The notes under the pieces were generated by a model. That model saw only the letters and a program-made list of their open reading frames with translations. It did not search any database and was not told the DNA's origin. A DNA stretch of 64,000 bases from Sequoia sempervirens (taxonomy: Eukaryota > Streptophyta > Pinopsida > Cupressales > Cupressaceae): the NCBI GenBank assembly GCA_007258455.2, contig VDFB02000001.1, positions 14,591,747-14,655,746 on the forward strand, given 5' to 3'. The translations under genes were made by a program, and so were the position numbers. This document shows positions 36,288 to 47,771 of the stretch, piece after piece; position 1 is the stretch's first letter, and each line of letters begins with the position of its first letter.

Positions 36288-36730
36288 CAACACTACAAAC
36301 TTCTAACAAGCTCATAGAGGTGATGAGTCCATGCCTTATGTTGGTTGTTTCTAATTTCTATCTTTTGTTTGTGTTGTAGTGTGATGCATTCAGAGAAGGG
36401 ATTGGAGTAGTGTTGATGTAGATCAAGTGTTTAATGTCATTTGAGAGTTGCAAACTCAAAGAAGTAGAAAGAAGGTTTTCAATGTATGACAAACAAATGT
36501 TGGCTATCATGCATGCATTGACCAAGTTCACATAGTATCTAGTGGGTGGGAAATTTGTGGTGAAAATAGACCATAACATCTTGAAGAATTTTCTTAGTTA
36601 GAAGTACTTGAGTGAAAGACATAAAAAATGGATGAATAAACTTCAATCTTATGATTTTGATATCGGATATGTTAAAAGGAAAGAACATACTAGTTGTGAG
36701 GCCTACCATTTGATACACCCATTTGATTGC
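36288..36730 (+). pseudogene. Ty3/gypsy RNase H relic
   Basis: It continues the pol relic after G2. CDAFREGIGVVL (near 36380-36415) is the first catalytic region of gypsy RNase H. It is followed by SFESCKLKEVERRFSMYDKQMLAI (near 36437-36510) and VKIDHNILKNFL (near 36560-36597, the TDH box). Stops replace expected residues at several points. No integrase follows. Confidence 0.8.
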
Positions 36731-37283
36731 CTTTTGATTCGATCATGTTGATACTCCATGTGGTTTATATTATTTTGGATAATCATGGACATTGAGTTTT
36801 ATGATGGTTCCTATTATGATGCTTATGAGGATTATATGCATGTGATGTTTTGCTTATTGATATGTTCATTTTTATTTGATTATCATGGTAGAAATGGATA
36901 AGTGGTTATGATATATAATTGATAAGATGTTAAAATGGAATAAGGTGAATATGAGACTCCTTGATAGTACCATGACTTGATATGAATTGATAGAATATGT
37001 TGTTGCTAGATAAAGAATAATTATGGATTTTGAACTTATTGATTCGGGAGCATTTTAGACATTTGGTTTGAGCTCCACATTTCTTGGAGTCAATGGCTAT
37101 TTATAGTAAGTCATTGTTTCGGCCTCAATCATGTCTCCTCATCTTCAGTGTCACCCCGACATACTCAATTTTCTTTCTGATGCTCCATTGTGGGTTCCGT
37201 AAATTGTGCGGGACAATTTAAATAAATGCTTATAATATAATATTTTGGCTAATGTTTAATTGAGCATTTATTTGATATTTTAA
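36731..37283 (+). other. Unassigned, probably left part of LTR H
   Basis: No reading frame or domain. A CTATTTATAGTAAGTCA half-palindrome near 37088 and ATTTAAATAAATGC-type sequence resemble the S-type LTRs. It is likely the left end of the LTR whose right part is 58597-60030, with C1 inserted between. No TG start could be fixed. Confidence 0.35.
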
Positions 37284-37305
37284 AGTGACTTTGTAGTTGG
37301 AGCCA
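37284..37305 (+). repeat. 22-bp repeat at the left edge of C1
   Basis: The 22 bases beginning GTGACTTTGTAG and ending GGAGCCAA are repeated exactly at 58597-58618, just after C1's 3' LTR. On this side they run straight into truncated gag, with no 5' LTR between. An ordinary 5-bp TSD would be GTGAC only. Confidence 0.85.
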
Positions 37306-37642
37306 AATGACTATCACTTAGACCCATGTTTGAAGAAGAAGCAATCAAGTATGCCACGTTACATTTAGAGGGAGCAGCCCATGATTGGTGGTATCACGGG
37401 ATGGTGACACTACAACATGATTGCATCACCTCTTTTCAAGAGTTCGTGGATAGGTTGGTTGATCGTTTTGATAAAAAAGTTCCAGAAGTTTATTTCAGGG
37501 ACTTGGCACAACTTAGGCAAATTGGTAGCTTGGAGAGTTATATCAGTGATTTTCAGAGGTTATCCGTGATGGTGACAAACATTTTAGAGAGGAGGCTAGT
37601 TATGCTCTTCATAGAGGGTTTATTGAAACCATTACGAGGGTG
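37306..37642 (+). pseudogene. C1 gag, capsid part
   Basis: The open frame at 37326-37655 gives EEEAIKYATLHLEGAAHDWW, then a DRFDKK segment, RDLAQLRQIGSLESYISDFQ and RRLVMLFIEGL. This is the retrotransposon-gag domain, matched closely by C2 (62840-63170) and D (48640-48270). The N-terminus is missing. G3 interrupts at GGGTG (37638-37642); gag resumes at 44366. Confidence 0.85.
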
Positions 37643-38546
37643 TGTTGTGACCTAATTCACACCTCGCCCCATTGCAAATGGGGACCCTTGTTGTCTGCCT
37701 TTTAGGGTTTTGCCTTCGCGTGCCTCTTTTTGTCTGCTCTCCGTTTGGGGTTTTTGAGTTTGAATTTTGAATGGTCACCCGAGTCAAGCAAGTGAGTTTT
37801 AGCCTGGATCACTGTATAAACGTCACCATCACGCTTAGAGGGCCTGGGAGACGAAGATCGACTGTCATTTCGGTCAATTCCGACACCTCCCAGTTTTTAG
37901 GGTTTTTCACCCCGGGCCCCCTATTTTTTAGGACCTACTTTTTTGGCACTTTTGGGCAATTTTGAGATACCTATTTTTTAGGGTCTATTTTTGGAAAGTT
38001 GCTATTTTTGGAAAATTTCTATTTTTAGAAAGTTTCTATATGTGGAAAGGACACAAGTTTCAAAAATCCACTCAGAAGTTCGAAAAGATCAACGAAACTC
38101 TCAAAAAATGGATTCGAATTTTTTTTTGAAATCATGGTAAAATTCTGGAAAATCACAGAAAAAGTTAAGAAATCTGGAAAATTTGCTTGAAAATGGTGAG
38201 AAGTCTGGTGAAAATCATAGAGAATTCTGGAAAAAGCACAGAAAATGATGAATAAAATGAAAAATCAGTCTAAGAAATCACTGAAAATGATGAGAAATCT
38301 GAGAAATTCATCAAAGAAATCTGAAGGGATCATGGATAAATCTGGAAATCTGAACATTCATGGCAAGGTAATGACTGAGAATTCATGGAGGAGACTGAAG
38401 TTTGTGAGAAATTCGCCTAAGTATAGAGTTTACTCAGCATGGAGAAGGCAGAAGTTAGTGTCAAAAAGCTTCAGCTAGGCATTGTGAATGGCAGAAACAA
38501 GAAGAAACTCCACCCAGCCTTATGGAAATAGACTCAAATCTGGTGA

Positions 38547-39135
38547 AGTCCGCCCTCAGCAGTATAAAGAAATGGCAAGACACTTTGCCAAGTCCGCCTC
38601 CAATGGCTATCCAAGTGAGCAAGTCCGCCCATGTTTAAGTGTCCAATGGCTAGATGAAAGCTAAAGTCCGCCTTACTCAAAGGTTAAGTGGCAAGCAAAA
38701 GGAGAAAGTCCGCCCTTGGACAAAGCACTAGATGGCAAGAGACAAGCTGAAGTCCGCCCTATCCAAGTGTGAAGTGGCAAAGAAACAAGGCAAGTCCGCC
38801 TTGAGCAAAATGTTTAGATGGCAAGCCATAGAGGGAAGTCCGCCTTGAGCTAAGTGAGATGGCAACAAGTTTGGTGAAGTCTGCCTAAGATATAAAAGAA
38901 AATGGCAAGAGAAGAGCTCAAGTCCGCCCTTGACCAAAGACAAAATGGCAAGCTAAGTGCTAAAGTCCGCCCTAAGTCAAATGAAGAATAGCATGCAAAT
39001 GAAGAAAGTCCGCCCCAAGCCAAGACTTATGGCAAGAAACATGATGAAGTCCGCCTTTGAAAATGGCTTGAGAATGAGTGAAGTCCGCCATATGGAGAAG
39101 ATTTGATGGCCTAAACATAGCTAAAGTCCGCCATG
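38547..39135 (+). repeat. AAGTCCGCC tandem array, about 42-bp period, in G3
   Basis: Fourteen AAGTCCGCC copies plus one AAGTCTGCC (38880). Starts lie near 38547, 38591, 38622, 38665, 38709, 38751, 38791, 38837, 38921, 38965, 39007, 39049, 39083 and 39126. Most intervals are 40-46 bp, with conserved AATGGCAAG between. Only the core is well kept. Confidence 0.88.
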
Positions 39136-39912
39136 TCTAAAGAAGTGAGGAAAATTAAATTTTTTTTACCTAAGTATGGGTTTTGGAAAGAATGAAAATT
39201 CGCCTAAGTCCAAACATCAAAGTGTCTAGGAAGATGAAATAAACTTTGGCCAAATAACTTTGGACGATTAAAATTTATGGCCAAATAAAATTGGACATGG
39301 CGAAATAAATTTTCGAAAAGGAAAGATTTATGGCCAAATAAAATTGGACATGGCGAAATAAATTCATGGCCAAATAAATTGGACGATAGAAATTATGAAA
39401 AGAAAATTAGAGAAAATGAAAATTCGCCTAAGGCATCGGCGAGAAAAATTTCGAAAAATCAAATTGCCTTGGACAAAAATAATTCGCCATAAAACGAACG
39501 GGTTGGAAATGACACATGGAATAATTATTTTAATTATTTTAATTATTCATTTTTTCAACGCCCCAAAAGGATAAACTTGAAAAATTCGAAATTGGAAAAA
39601 GAACAAAAGAGATTTATTGAACTGACGATGAAATTGGAAACTTTCCCGGACAAGATCGTTGAGGATAAAACTTGCCACTCGGAAGCAAAGTAAAAGCTGA
39701 GTTTAAACTCAATTCGAAGGAAACAATGCAAATTTGCTAAAAAGATCGATTTTCTCGCCTCTATAATTGATTTCACTTCTCATTTGCACAATCATTCGAT
39801 TTTGAGAAGAAGGTGTGAGAAGAAACTTGTTGAGAAAATTTGCAGCAAAGTGAAGGAAATAAAATTTTACCAGCTTGCATTGTGATTGTGATCACTTCTC
39901 CAGAAGTCACAG

Positions 39913-40074
39913 GTAGATTTACTTTGTCTACTTCACTTTGGCATGAAACTTCACCATTTATTTTCTTTCCAGCTTGATTTTTTCACGAAGTCTAATTTGA
40001 TAACTAGCTGGAACGTCTTTCGAAGTGATTTAAATTTCGAATTCTGATCATTCTCTCTACCTTTTTTCTTGCAG
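39913..40074 (+). other. Possible leader intron before the G3 reading frame
   Basis: CACAG|GTAGATTT at 39913 pairs with acceptors at TTTCTTTCCAG (ending 39972) or TTTTTTCTTGCAG (ending 40074). The second lies 22 bp before the ATG at 40097. Position and layout resemble the 62-bp intron-like segment of G2 and G4. Confidence 0.4.
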
Positions 40075-40096
40075 ATTTATTTTCGAAACGGTAAAG

Positions 40097-43000
40097 ATGA
40101 AGTTTGCCAGCAAAGGTGTGCAGCCATAGTCGAAAATCAAGTCCAAGTGGGAGCATGTTGTAGACACCGATCTTGGCCACGTTGACCTCGAGGACTTCAG
40201 GAAAAGAATGTACGGGACCGATGGACGTCTGCCTACACCCGTTGCAATGAGAATGATGCGCAATGGAATTGTTCACATAGCTGGATTCCCACGAGCAAAA
40301 GAGTGTTCGGAACTAATGGTAGAATGTGTGTTGCACTACAATGCACGAGAAAGAAAAATAGAAGCTCCTGATGGAAGGGTCCTTGCCTACTTGTCTGAGC
40401 CAGCTATCCAAGAGACCTTCGGAATTCCAGTTTACAACCGACCGTCCTACGGCACCAAGGAAGATGCACTTAAGCTTTATCAAAGCCAGCAGGATCTTTG
40501 TGCGTCCAACATAAACAAGAACTGGTTACTAAAGCCCAAGCCTACTGCAGGCAAGATGCCAAAGAAATTGATCAGAATGCATTTCAAAGAGGAATATGGT
40601 GACATCGTCTTGCTACTAAACAGAATAGTAGGCAATTCCCATGGTGCACCTTTTGAAAACTGGATGTACTATTTTATTGATGAAATAATCACTGGAGTGA
40701 AGATGTTCAATTGGTCAAGAATGATTAGTGATAGCCTCCACGAGCAGTTGGTCAACTTTGAGGAGACCAAGACCTTTCACATGAGCTCGTACATCATATA
40801 TTCGCTTGCAAGATATTACAAGTATTCTGGCTTGACCTGTAGGGGTGTGGTCGGCAATGGCGAAGGGCAACTCAAAGCCTACGACTGTTATCCACAGTTG
40901 CAATTGAAAGAGAAGTCTCATTTTCGACGAGCTCATGACGCCTTTCTGATGTACATCACTCGGCTTCTACAAGGTGGGACACACCAAAGACTCTCACATG
41001 AGGCCAAGAGCCTAATCAGTCGGTATGGATTCTGGTTCATTCAGTATCCTAAATTCACTTACATCCGAATCCAAGGATTCTCAGGAAATCCTTATAGGCT
41101 ACCCATCTATCCGACTAATAAGATGGTTTTGTTGGAAGTGTTGAGGCAATTGGAGGCATACCAAAATATTCAAAGGCCAAAATAGAAAGCGGCTGTCACC
41201 TTTCCTTTTTTCATCGGCAATATGGAGGAGTCATGTCCGACGGCACAAGCAGCAGAGGTTGCTCGACTGGAGATTCAACAATATCCATTCATATCATATA
41301 AATCCAGGAACAACTTTGATCCGTTCCATCACATCAAAACTGTGGACGGAGAGAGGTACAAGCATCGGATTGACTTAGAAGACTTCTGGGCTAACGCAAC
41401 AGATGAATATGACGTGAGGAGGAGGTTGTGGTCAAGATTGCCACTAAGCATGATAAGGGCAACAGAGCTCTTCAAAATACCTGATCAACTACAGGATGAC
41501 GGAATATATGTGCAGCCGGGTTTCAATGAGAACGAGCCACTCCCCCCTATAAGATGGTTTGAGCCTGAGATGGGCGACCTATCAACCTTCATGCGGCCTG
41601 TTTTCAAGTATTCTCAGTGGTGGATAGATCGGCAGGTAGAAATTTTAAGACAGAGAAATGTGCAATTCATGTATGAATTGATGGGCGATACAGAGTCCTG
41701 TTCTTCAAACGCCAGTGCATCTCGTGGAAATGGACCAACAGATGCCGCCAACTCAAGAAAGAGGAAAGAAGTTGATAAATCCGCAAGACAAGACAAGGAT
41801 AAAATGGTAGATGAAGGGCCTTCTCGAAAGAAGCACAAGTCTAAACCTCTTCAGTCGGCCACTTCCAGAAATATAGAAGAAATACTCGCCATGGATAAAG
41901 AGTCTTTTGAGAATGCTAGGATCCCTTCTCCAGTCGGAAATGTAGAGCCAATACAAGTAGAAGATGATGATCAACCCTCTCCAGCAAGCACAAAGATCTT
42001 AGAATCAGATAATGATACAGATATTATGGATGGAGAATTTGAGGAAGGAATGATTTCCGCCCTCAAAGGAATCCAAGATGACCCATCCGTCCAAGAAATT
42101 CAGGGTATGCAATTGATCCAAGAAGTTCAAAATATGCCAGAGATTCAGGAAGAGCAGGAAGTACAGGATATACAGGACGTCCAAGATCAACAGGAGGACG
42201 GAATTGAGCAGCCAACAATCCCAGAGTGGCTGAAAGAAAGATTAAAAAGAAAGGCGCCAGTAGAGGTTCCTGAGGAGGACAATGACACAGATTTTCTGGC
42301 GAGACTAGAACAAACTGCCCCGAGGAAGAAGGCCAAGAAATTTTCCACCATCCAAAAGGATGAAGCTGGAAATCGCACAGTACAAGTTGCAATACCTATA
42401 GCCGACAAGTTCCAAGATGAGATTGCTCCTGAGGAATACGCCATCATGACCATTGACATGGGTCCAACAACAAAAGGGCAGGAGGTCGAAGACTTGGACA
42501 ATTCCGTGGCCACCATCAAGTCCAGGTTGGAAAAAGAAGTTGCCAAGAAAAAAGAATATAAAAAGGAGATCAAGCGCCTAAAAGATTACATCCAACACTT
42601 GACCAAGCCACTAAATGAAGGTGAACAAGCAGCGCCTTTACCTCCAAATGCTCCACAAGAACCAGGTGCAAATTTTGAAGAAGAGCTGACTACAGCAAGG
42701 GAGGCTAAGGACTGGATGGTTGGAAGGAAAGAAGAGGCGTTGGCGTTTGCAGAAAAGTTGGCACAAGTAAATGAGCAGGCTTCCTTTATGCTATCACGTG
42801 TTGCAGACCTGGCGGAATCATGGAGTGGTCTCGAAGATGTACAAAGTAGGATCATCCCATGTATTCGAGAATTGAAGGGCATCTTGAAGCAAAGGCTGAT
42901 TGAGGACAAGGTTATTGAAGCTGGAGCGACATATGATTTCAATGGATGGTATTATGCCCTGATTTCAAGAAGAGGAGTCCTCGAAAAAGTGAAGCAGGAT

Positions 43001-43390
43001 GGTGCCAGAGTTGAAGAACAAGCGAAGGAAATTCAGAGTAAAATTTATGAAATGGCTGCAGATATGCTCGACAAGGATGCTATCCGAAAGAAACACTTGC
43101 GGCCAAAGAATTTAAGGGAACAAGTGCAGAGAATTTTCTCCACCACCGGGCCAATCATGAAAGAAAACTTCACCAAAGTATTCAACTTCATGGCCGTCAG
43201 GAATTCTTTCTTGCTGCAGGAGCCAGAATGGGCGACTATTTTTGCAGAGTGTGCTTAGAGCTTGGACTTGCTGGAGTACAATGTCAACGTGCTGCCCGAC
43301 ATTGCCATGGAGGAGGTCAGCTTGATCGTGTCTAGATTCGCCAAACGTGAGGCCGCACAAGTGGATAAGGATGCCACTCCAGATGTTTGA
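40097..43390 (+). pseudogene. Long LTR-borne reading frame, function unknown
   Basis: One reading frame of 1,098 codons from ATG 40097 to TGA 43388-43390, broken only by TAG at 40127-40129, 41183-41185 and 43256-43258. The open parts are 40208-41185 (325 codons from the next ATG) and 41222-43258 (678). Residues of about 38-360 look folded: RIEA-type strand, YFIDEIITGVKMFNWSR (about 195), FHMSSYIIYSLARYY (about 230). This loosely recalls the 'putative plant transposon protein' type domain; that match is inference. Residues of about 555-580 are basic (RKRKE, SRKKHKSK), a possible nuclear signal. Residues 659-702 are IQ/VQ-E/D repeats, and 797-839 are a likely coiled coil. No transposase, RT, protease or zinc finger is visible. 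Confidence 0.6.
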
Positions 43391-43506
43391 AGTTCTCTCT
43401 AGTTAACTGGTTGAGGTTTTGGAAATCCTAATTAGGGTTTAGTTCTGTTTAATCTGGGCCATTGATCCTGAATCAATCTCGGCCATTCATTGTAATTCTG
43501 AAATAC

Positions 43507-43514
43507 TATATAAA
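43507..43514 (+). promoter_or_regulatory. TATA box of G3
   Basis: TATATAAA lies 117 bp after the end of the long reading frame and is followed by CCCCCTCACTC, like the other giant LTRs. AATAAAG follows near 43672. This places the reading frame in U3, upstream of the LTR's own start site. Confidence 0.75.
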
Positions 43515-44365
43515 CCCCCGCCCACCCCCTCACTCTCTCATTTTCATAGATGATAAATTAGAAGATTAGAAGATATAGAGGAGATTAAGAAGTTAGAGCA
43601 GATTCAAGAGAATTAGATTGTAGAAAATAAAGAGAGAGTTTTATGAGATTGTTGTGAAACACTACTTTGATAATAAAGTTCAAATGCATGAGGTGCCTTG
43701 AATCCTTGATTGTCAAATGGTTGCATGGTCACATATTTCCTTTCTCACTTAGTAAATTTGAATTAGAATGTATGTTAGAAGAATGATAGATTGATAACGG
43801 AGATTAGTGAAACCGAGCTCATACTTTCTTTGAGTGGATGATTTTCACTCAATGTGTAAAGTTAGACTGAGCTTTATGGTGGATGCTTAACTTCTGTTTG
43901 GATAATTATTGTTCAAATTTGATGGTAGGTATTCATTACGTGAACATCACAAGCACATTCCCAGAAGATTGCACTTGCTCTGTGTAGTTGTCGTCTAACG
44001 TGGCGAAGCAGAGTATTGTTTATTTGGTTTCATTTAATCCTCGTCTCTTGATTTCTTATGAATAGCATAGGATCTCTAAACCCCTAATCTTTTTCGCTTT
44101 TTTTATAAAATCAGAAAATCCAAAATGATACTGCATTTATGTTTCCGCTTTTCCAAGTAACTTGCGAAAGTAAATCTCAATTGTGCCCCTAGCAAATCAC
44201 ATCAATACCACAAAACCTATCCGCATTCATCTTAAACATTGGAATTACCATATGACCTTACTTGCAATCTTAGCATATTGGGTAATTTTTCAAGAGAGAA
44301 TAGAGCGTCTGTGACACTTTGTTCTAAAATGTTTGTTGTGTCATAAAACACGCATCAACAGGGTG

Positions 44366-44876
44366 GATTAAGGCTTTTGATCCACCCACGCTACAGGAAG
44401 CAATGAAGAAAGCAAGGAGTATGGAACTTGCAGCCCCCTCAAGCAAGTTCGGGTCATCAAGCAAGTTCGGCTCAAAGGGCTCTTCTTCATTTAGAGACAA
44501 TAAAACATTTCCCAAGAACAAAGAAAAATCAGATTTTAAAGGGGATCAAAATGGAAAATTAGCAGCTCCATTTGATCGCGAAACATTAAATGATTTGCGC
44601 AAAAAGAAGCTATGTTTCTATTGCAAAGGTCCATATGATGCAAATCATGATTGCCCCTTAAGACCTAAGGGCAAAGCTAACCGAGTTATGTGGGCATTTT
44701 ATGAAGATTCAGAATCTGAAAATTCCGATCAGCAAGCTGGACAAGAAGAATTAGAGGATGAAAAGTCGGAAAAGGAAGAGGAAAAGGAAGTAGAAATCAA
44801 CCTTCAGGAGGGACGGCTTACTAGTATCCAGCAGGAAGGTTCATTTAGATTGCCTGGTGTCCTAGCTGGTTAGAAG
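44366..44876 (+). pseudogene. C1 gag, C-terminal part with zinc knuckle
   Basis: It resumes after G3 with WIKAFDPPTLQEAMKKARSMEL, a basic/Ser-rich linker, then CFYCKGPYDANHDCP near 44611-44655. This is a CX2CX4HX4C-type nucleocapsid knuckle with N-H in place of the usual G-H. An acidic tail leads to the protease. A stop at 44871-44873 falls at the gag/protease border. Confidence 0.85.
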
Positions 44877-45221
44877 GTCATCACTCTTTTGGATACAGGT
44901 GCCACCCATAATTTTATAGATGTGCGCTTTGTGGAGAAGCGTGGGCTTATAACTGAAGAGTTTGAAGGCATAAGGGTGAAGGTAGCTGATGGATATACCC
45001 TTAAGTGTGACATAATGATTAAGGATCTCCCCTTGTGCCTAAACAACTATAATTTTAAGGCTGATTATTATGTGGTGAACATGGGAGATATAGATGTAGT
45101 CTTGGAAATTAAATGGCTACATGCTATCGAGAAGTTCACGCTTGACCTTCGTGAGATGGAGATGAGTTTTGAGGTAGATGGAAAAACTCATATACTGAAA
45201 GCCATCAGAGAGCAGTTTTAG
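44877..45221 (+). pseudogene. C1 aspartic protease
   Basis: VITLLDTGATHNFID (near 44878-44922) carries an intact DTG catalytic motif, followed by VKVADGYTLKCD, FKADYYVV and VLEIKWLHAI (usually VLGMQWL). It is in the same frame as gag. The frame closes at 45219-45221, and RT continues in another frame. Confidence 0.88.
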
Positions 45222-45222
45222 G

Positions 45223-45825
45223 ATGTTATCACTTAGACGGATGGAGAGGCTCATGCGGCATAATATGGTTGAATGGGCAGCCGAGTGTGTATTAATGCCA
45301 TTGCAGGAGGGGCAACAGAAGTCAAAATATCATCCGGATATACAGGAGCTGAGAATTAAGCACAAAAAGGTTTTCAGTGACATCCCACTAGGTAGACCAC
45401 CCGACAGGGGTATTGAGCATATCATAGAACTGGAAGAGGGCACTAAACCAGTGATGACCACCCCATACATGCACCCAAAATGACTAAAGGATGAAATAGA
45501 GAAGACCATTAAAGAGCTGCTCGCCATGGATCACATCAGACCTAGCAAATCACCATTTGCCTCATCAGTGGTCCTGGTTAAGAAAAAGGATGGTACCCTA
45601 CGCATGTGCATTGAGTACAGGATGTGGAACAAGAGGACCATCAAAAACAGGTATCTTATTCCACGAATTGATGAGCTGATCGACAAGCTTCACGGTGCTT
45701 GTCATTTCTCAAAAAATGTTTTGAGGTCTGGCTATCATCAGATTCAGGTCCGCAAGCAGGATATAGAGAAGACGACATTCCGGTGCCATTGCAGACACTT
45801 CGAGTTTGTGGTTATGCCGTTTGGG
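45223..45825 (+). pseudogene. C1 reverse transcriptase, N-terminal part
   Basis: It opens SLRRMERLMRHN and shows HKKVFSDIPLGRPPDRGIEH (about 45361-45420). A TGA at 45481-45483 replaces the expected residue in MHPK*LKDEIEK. Then come SPFASSVVLVKKKDGTLRMC and IDELIDKLHGACHFSKN, where the catalytic-Asp position reads N, and FEFVVMPFG. It is cut by D at TTGGG (45821-45825) inside the PFGL box. Confidence 0.88.
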
Positions 45826-46961
45826 TGTAAAGTGCCTTGACAAATCTGATGTTTTATCCCTGTTTTTCTGCCTTGGAAATTTTGTCAAACACTTTGCTTG
45901 CAACACCCAACTTGTTGATAATAAGCTTCAGATTGCTTTGCTTTCTTTTGTCTTGATGCAATGATGAATAAATGCTTGGAAATCACTTCTAAAATGTCTA
46001 TGCAAATTTCTGATATGAAAGTGCAATTCTTTTTGTGTTTTTAAATGCAAATAGATGAACTACATGAGTTAAATGTGCACCTGGAGCATTCGATGAAGAG
46101 ATGTGACAAGGTGCAGATCAAATAACAATGTGAAACCATGCCTCCATGAAGCCGTCCCTACTCTGAGAAGATGCCATGAATTACTAAAGATATCGGCTCA
46201 CAAACAGCTGCAACTTGAGTCTTTCCTCATCGTATAACCTTCTAAAGAAGTGCGCCCAAGGTCTGATGCAAATACAAAGCCTTGCTGAATTTCTATGAAT
46301 TTAATTAACAAAATCGCCCCTGCTGTGAAGTGCACCAGGCTTTCTTGAAAATCAGAAATTTGTATCTCCTTGTAACTCCAAGATCGTCCCTTGGCAAAGG
46401 TAATTTTGGGATGGATAACATATAATCAAAAAATGCCTTTAACAAATCGATTTCTTCCTTGACTAGTTCGACCTCACAACTGATAAAAAATGCTTCACCA
46501 ATCTGCTATCATGAAGAAAATCGATACTCCTCTTATTCTCAAAATTTGGCTATGAAGCCACTAAATTTTGCACCAATGTGAAAGTCTGAGATAACCTCCA
46601 CTCCCAACTAGCTAGGGTTGGTGTCACACAACCGAAACTAGCAATCTAAGAGAATTTTACTTCTCCAGCTGTGACAAGCATTCAAGCTCTCCAATATTCA
46701 TAAAATGTAATTGACTCCAGGATATCTCAAATGCCCTCCAAAAGCCCCTTATAAAGAATTGACAAGAGATTTCAAGAAGCTTCTAGAATAAATTATTATT
46801 TTATTCTTTTAAGTGACTTTTTAATATTATTTTATTTCTAGTCACTTTTAATATTAAATTAATTAAATATAAGGTTACTTTTTGATATTTTTATTTTTAA
46901 TAACCTTATAAGTAATTAATTTAATATATTCCCTTTATTGCTCCAAATTGGGGACATGACA
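45826..46961 (-). repeat. D 3' LTR
   Basis: On the minus strand it starts TGTCATGTCCCC at 46961 and ends GCACTTTACA at 45826. Nearly identical to 49310-50445. The AT-rich zone at 46795-46930 holds TTTTTAATATT repeats. The S-family stem-loop is absent. Confidence 0.92.
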
Positions 46962-46990
46962 GTCCTCCCTTCCCAAAGATTGCTTGTCCT
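46962..46990 (-). other. D polypurine tract
   Basis: The minus strand reads GGGAAGGGAGGACT directly before the 3' LTR, the expected plus-strand primer for reverse transcription. Confidence 0.8.
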
Positions 46991-47771
46991 CAAGCAATCT
47001 ATGACTGCCATCCCAAAACCACTGCCACACAATCTGGAGCGAGTCTATCCACCATCCGCCTGGATCCCATACAACCCAAAGTAGGACTCCTCTCAACCAC
47101 TCGTGTACAAAGCTGAAGTCCCTGTTAAAGTTTGAACTCACCAAATTGTGAAGCCAACAATCCAACCAATGAACCTCTCGAATCCAGCCGGACCAAGTCT
47201 TCAATTCCTGATTGTACTCATCTGCTGAAGTAATTGGCATGTCAAATGTTGATGAACCCAAACTCCTTTCCTTCAATCCACCATGTTGAGTAAGTAATGC
47301 CATGGACACATCCCCCACATGTGGATCAAAAACAAACTGGTGGACATGCATAACAATACAATTGAGATGAAAATTTCTCATATCTTCTGCCAAACTGTCA
47401 ACAGCCATATCAACATCATCATCATGAATGGCATCTACTCTATCTGTATCATCCACCACATCCTCGTGAATGAAAGTGCTCTCCATGTGTTTTATCGATA
47501 CATCCTTGGATGCTTTACCAGCTTTAACCCTAAGCACCACTCTCTTACCATTCGCTGTCCAAAACTTGAGTGTCATCTTCTTGAAGTTTTGTGAGAACTC
47601 TCCCAAAGAATAGAGCCATTGGATACCTAGAATGGCATGGTCACCACCCAAATCTACCACATAGAAGTCATCAGTGACCGTGTAATTACCAAGTGAGATA
47701 CTTAATTGAGGAATTTTCCTTTTGCATTTTAAAGTGTATCCACCTGCTACCATGACTTTGAAACCCCTCAA
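46962..47771 (-). pseudogene. D protease C-terminal half and tail
   Basis: The minus frame continues the protease after a frame change near 47765: VMVAGGYTLKC, DDFYVVDLGGDHAILGIQWL (the hydrophobic-hydrophobic-G flap/helix region). An approximately 190-residue tail without a known domain follows and runs to the polypurine tract. RT should follow in an autonomous element and does not. Confidence 0.78.

Larger units (their letters stand above)
37643..44360 (+). mobile_element. Giant solo LTR G3 (6,718 bp) carrying a long reading frame
   Basis: It starts TGTTGTGACC and ends CGCATCAACA; TSD GGGTG at 37638-37642 and 44361-44365, and excision restores C1 gag. Its first 1.6 kb (AAGTCCGCC array) matches G1, and its last kilobase (TATA box at 43507, R, U5) matches G1, G2 and G4. 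In between lies a reading frame of about 3.3 kb not seen in the other giant LTRs. No primer site, protease, RT or integrase occurs inside. Whether the frame is original LTR sequence or a nested insertion is unresolved. Confidence 0.9.

Noticed and set aside
38547..39135. CRISPR-like regularly spaced repeat
   Set aside because: The core is only about nine bases, spacing varies, spacers are related to each other, and the setting is a plant LTR with no cas genes.
40127..43258. Stop-codon readthrough or recoding at TAG in the G3 frame
   Set aside because: The bases after each TAG (TCGAAA, AAAGCG, AGCTTG) do not match the known plant CAA-TTA readthrough context, and CAG-to-TAG decay is simpler.
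45205..45235. Programmed frameshift between protease and RT in C1 and C2
   Set aside because: Both elements change frame here but in different directions, and local gaps in the alignment point to separate indels in decayed copies.
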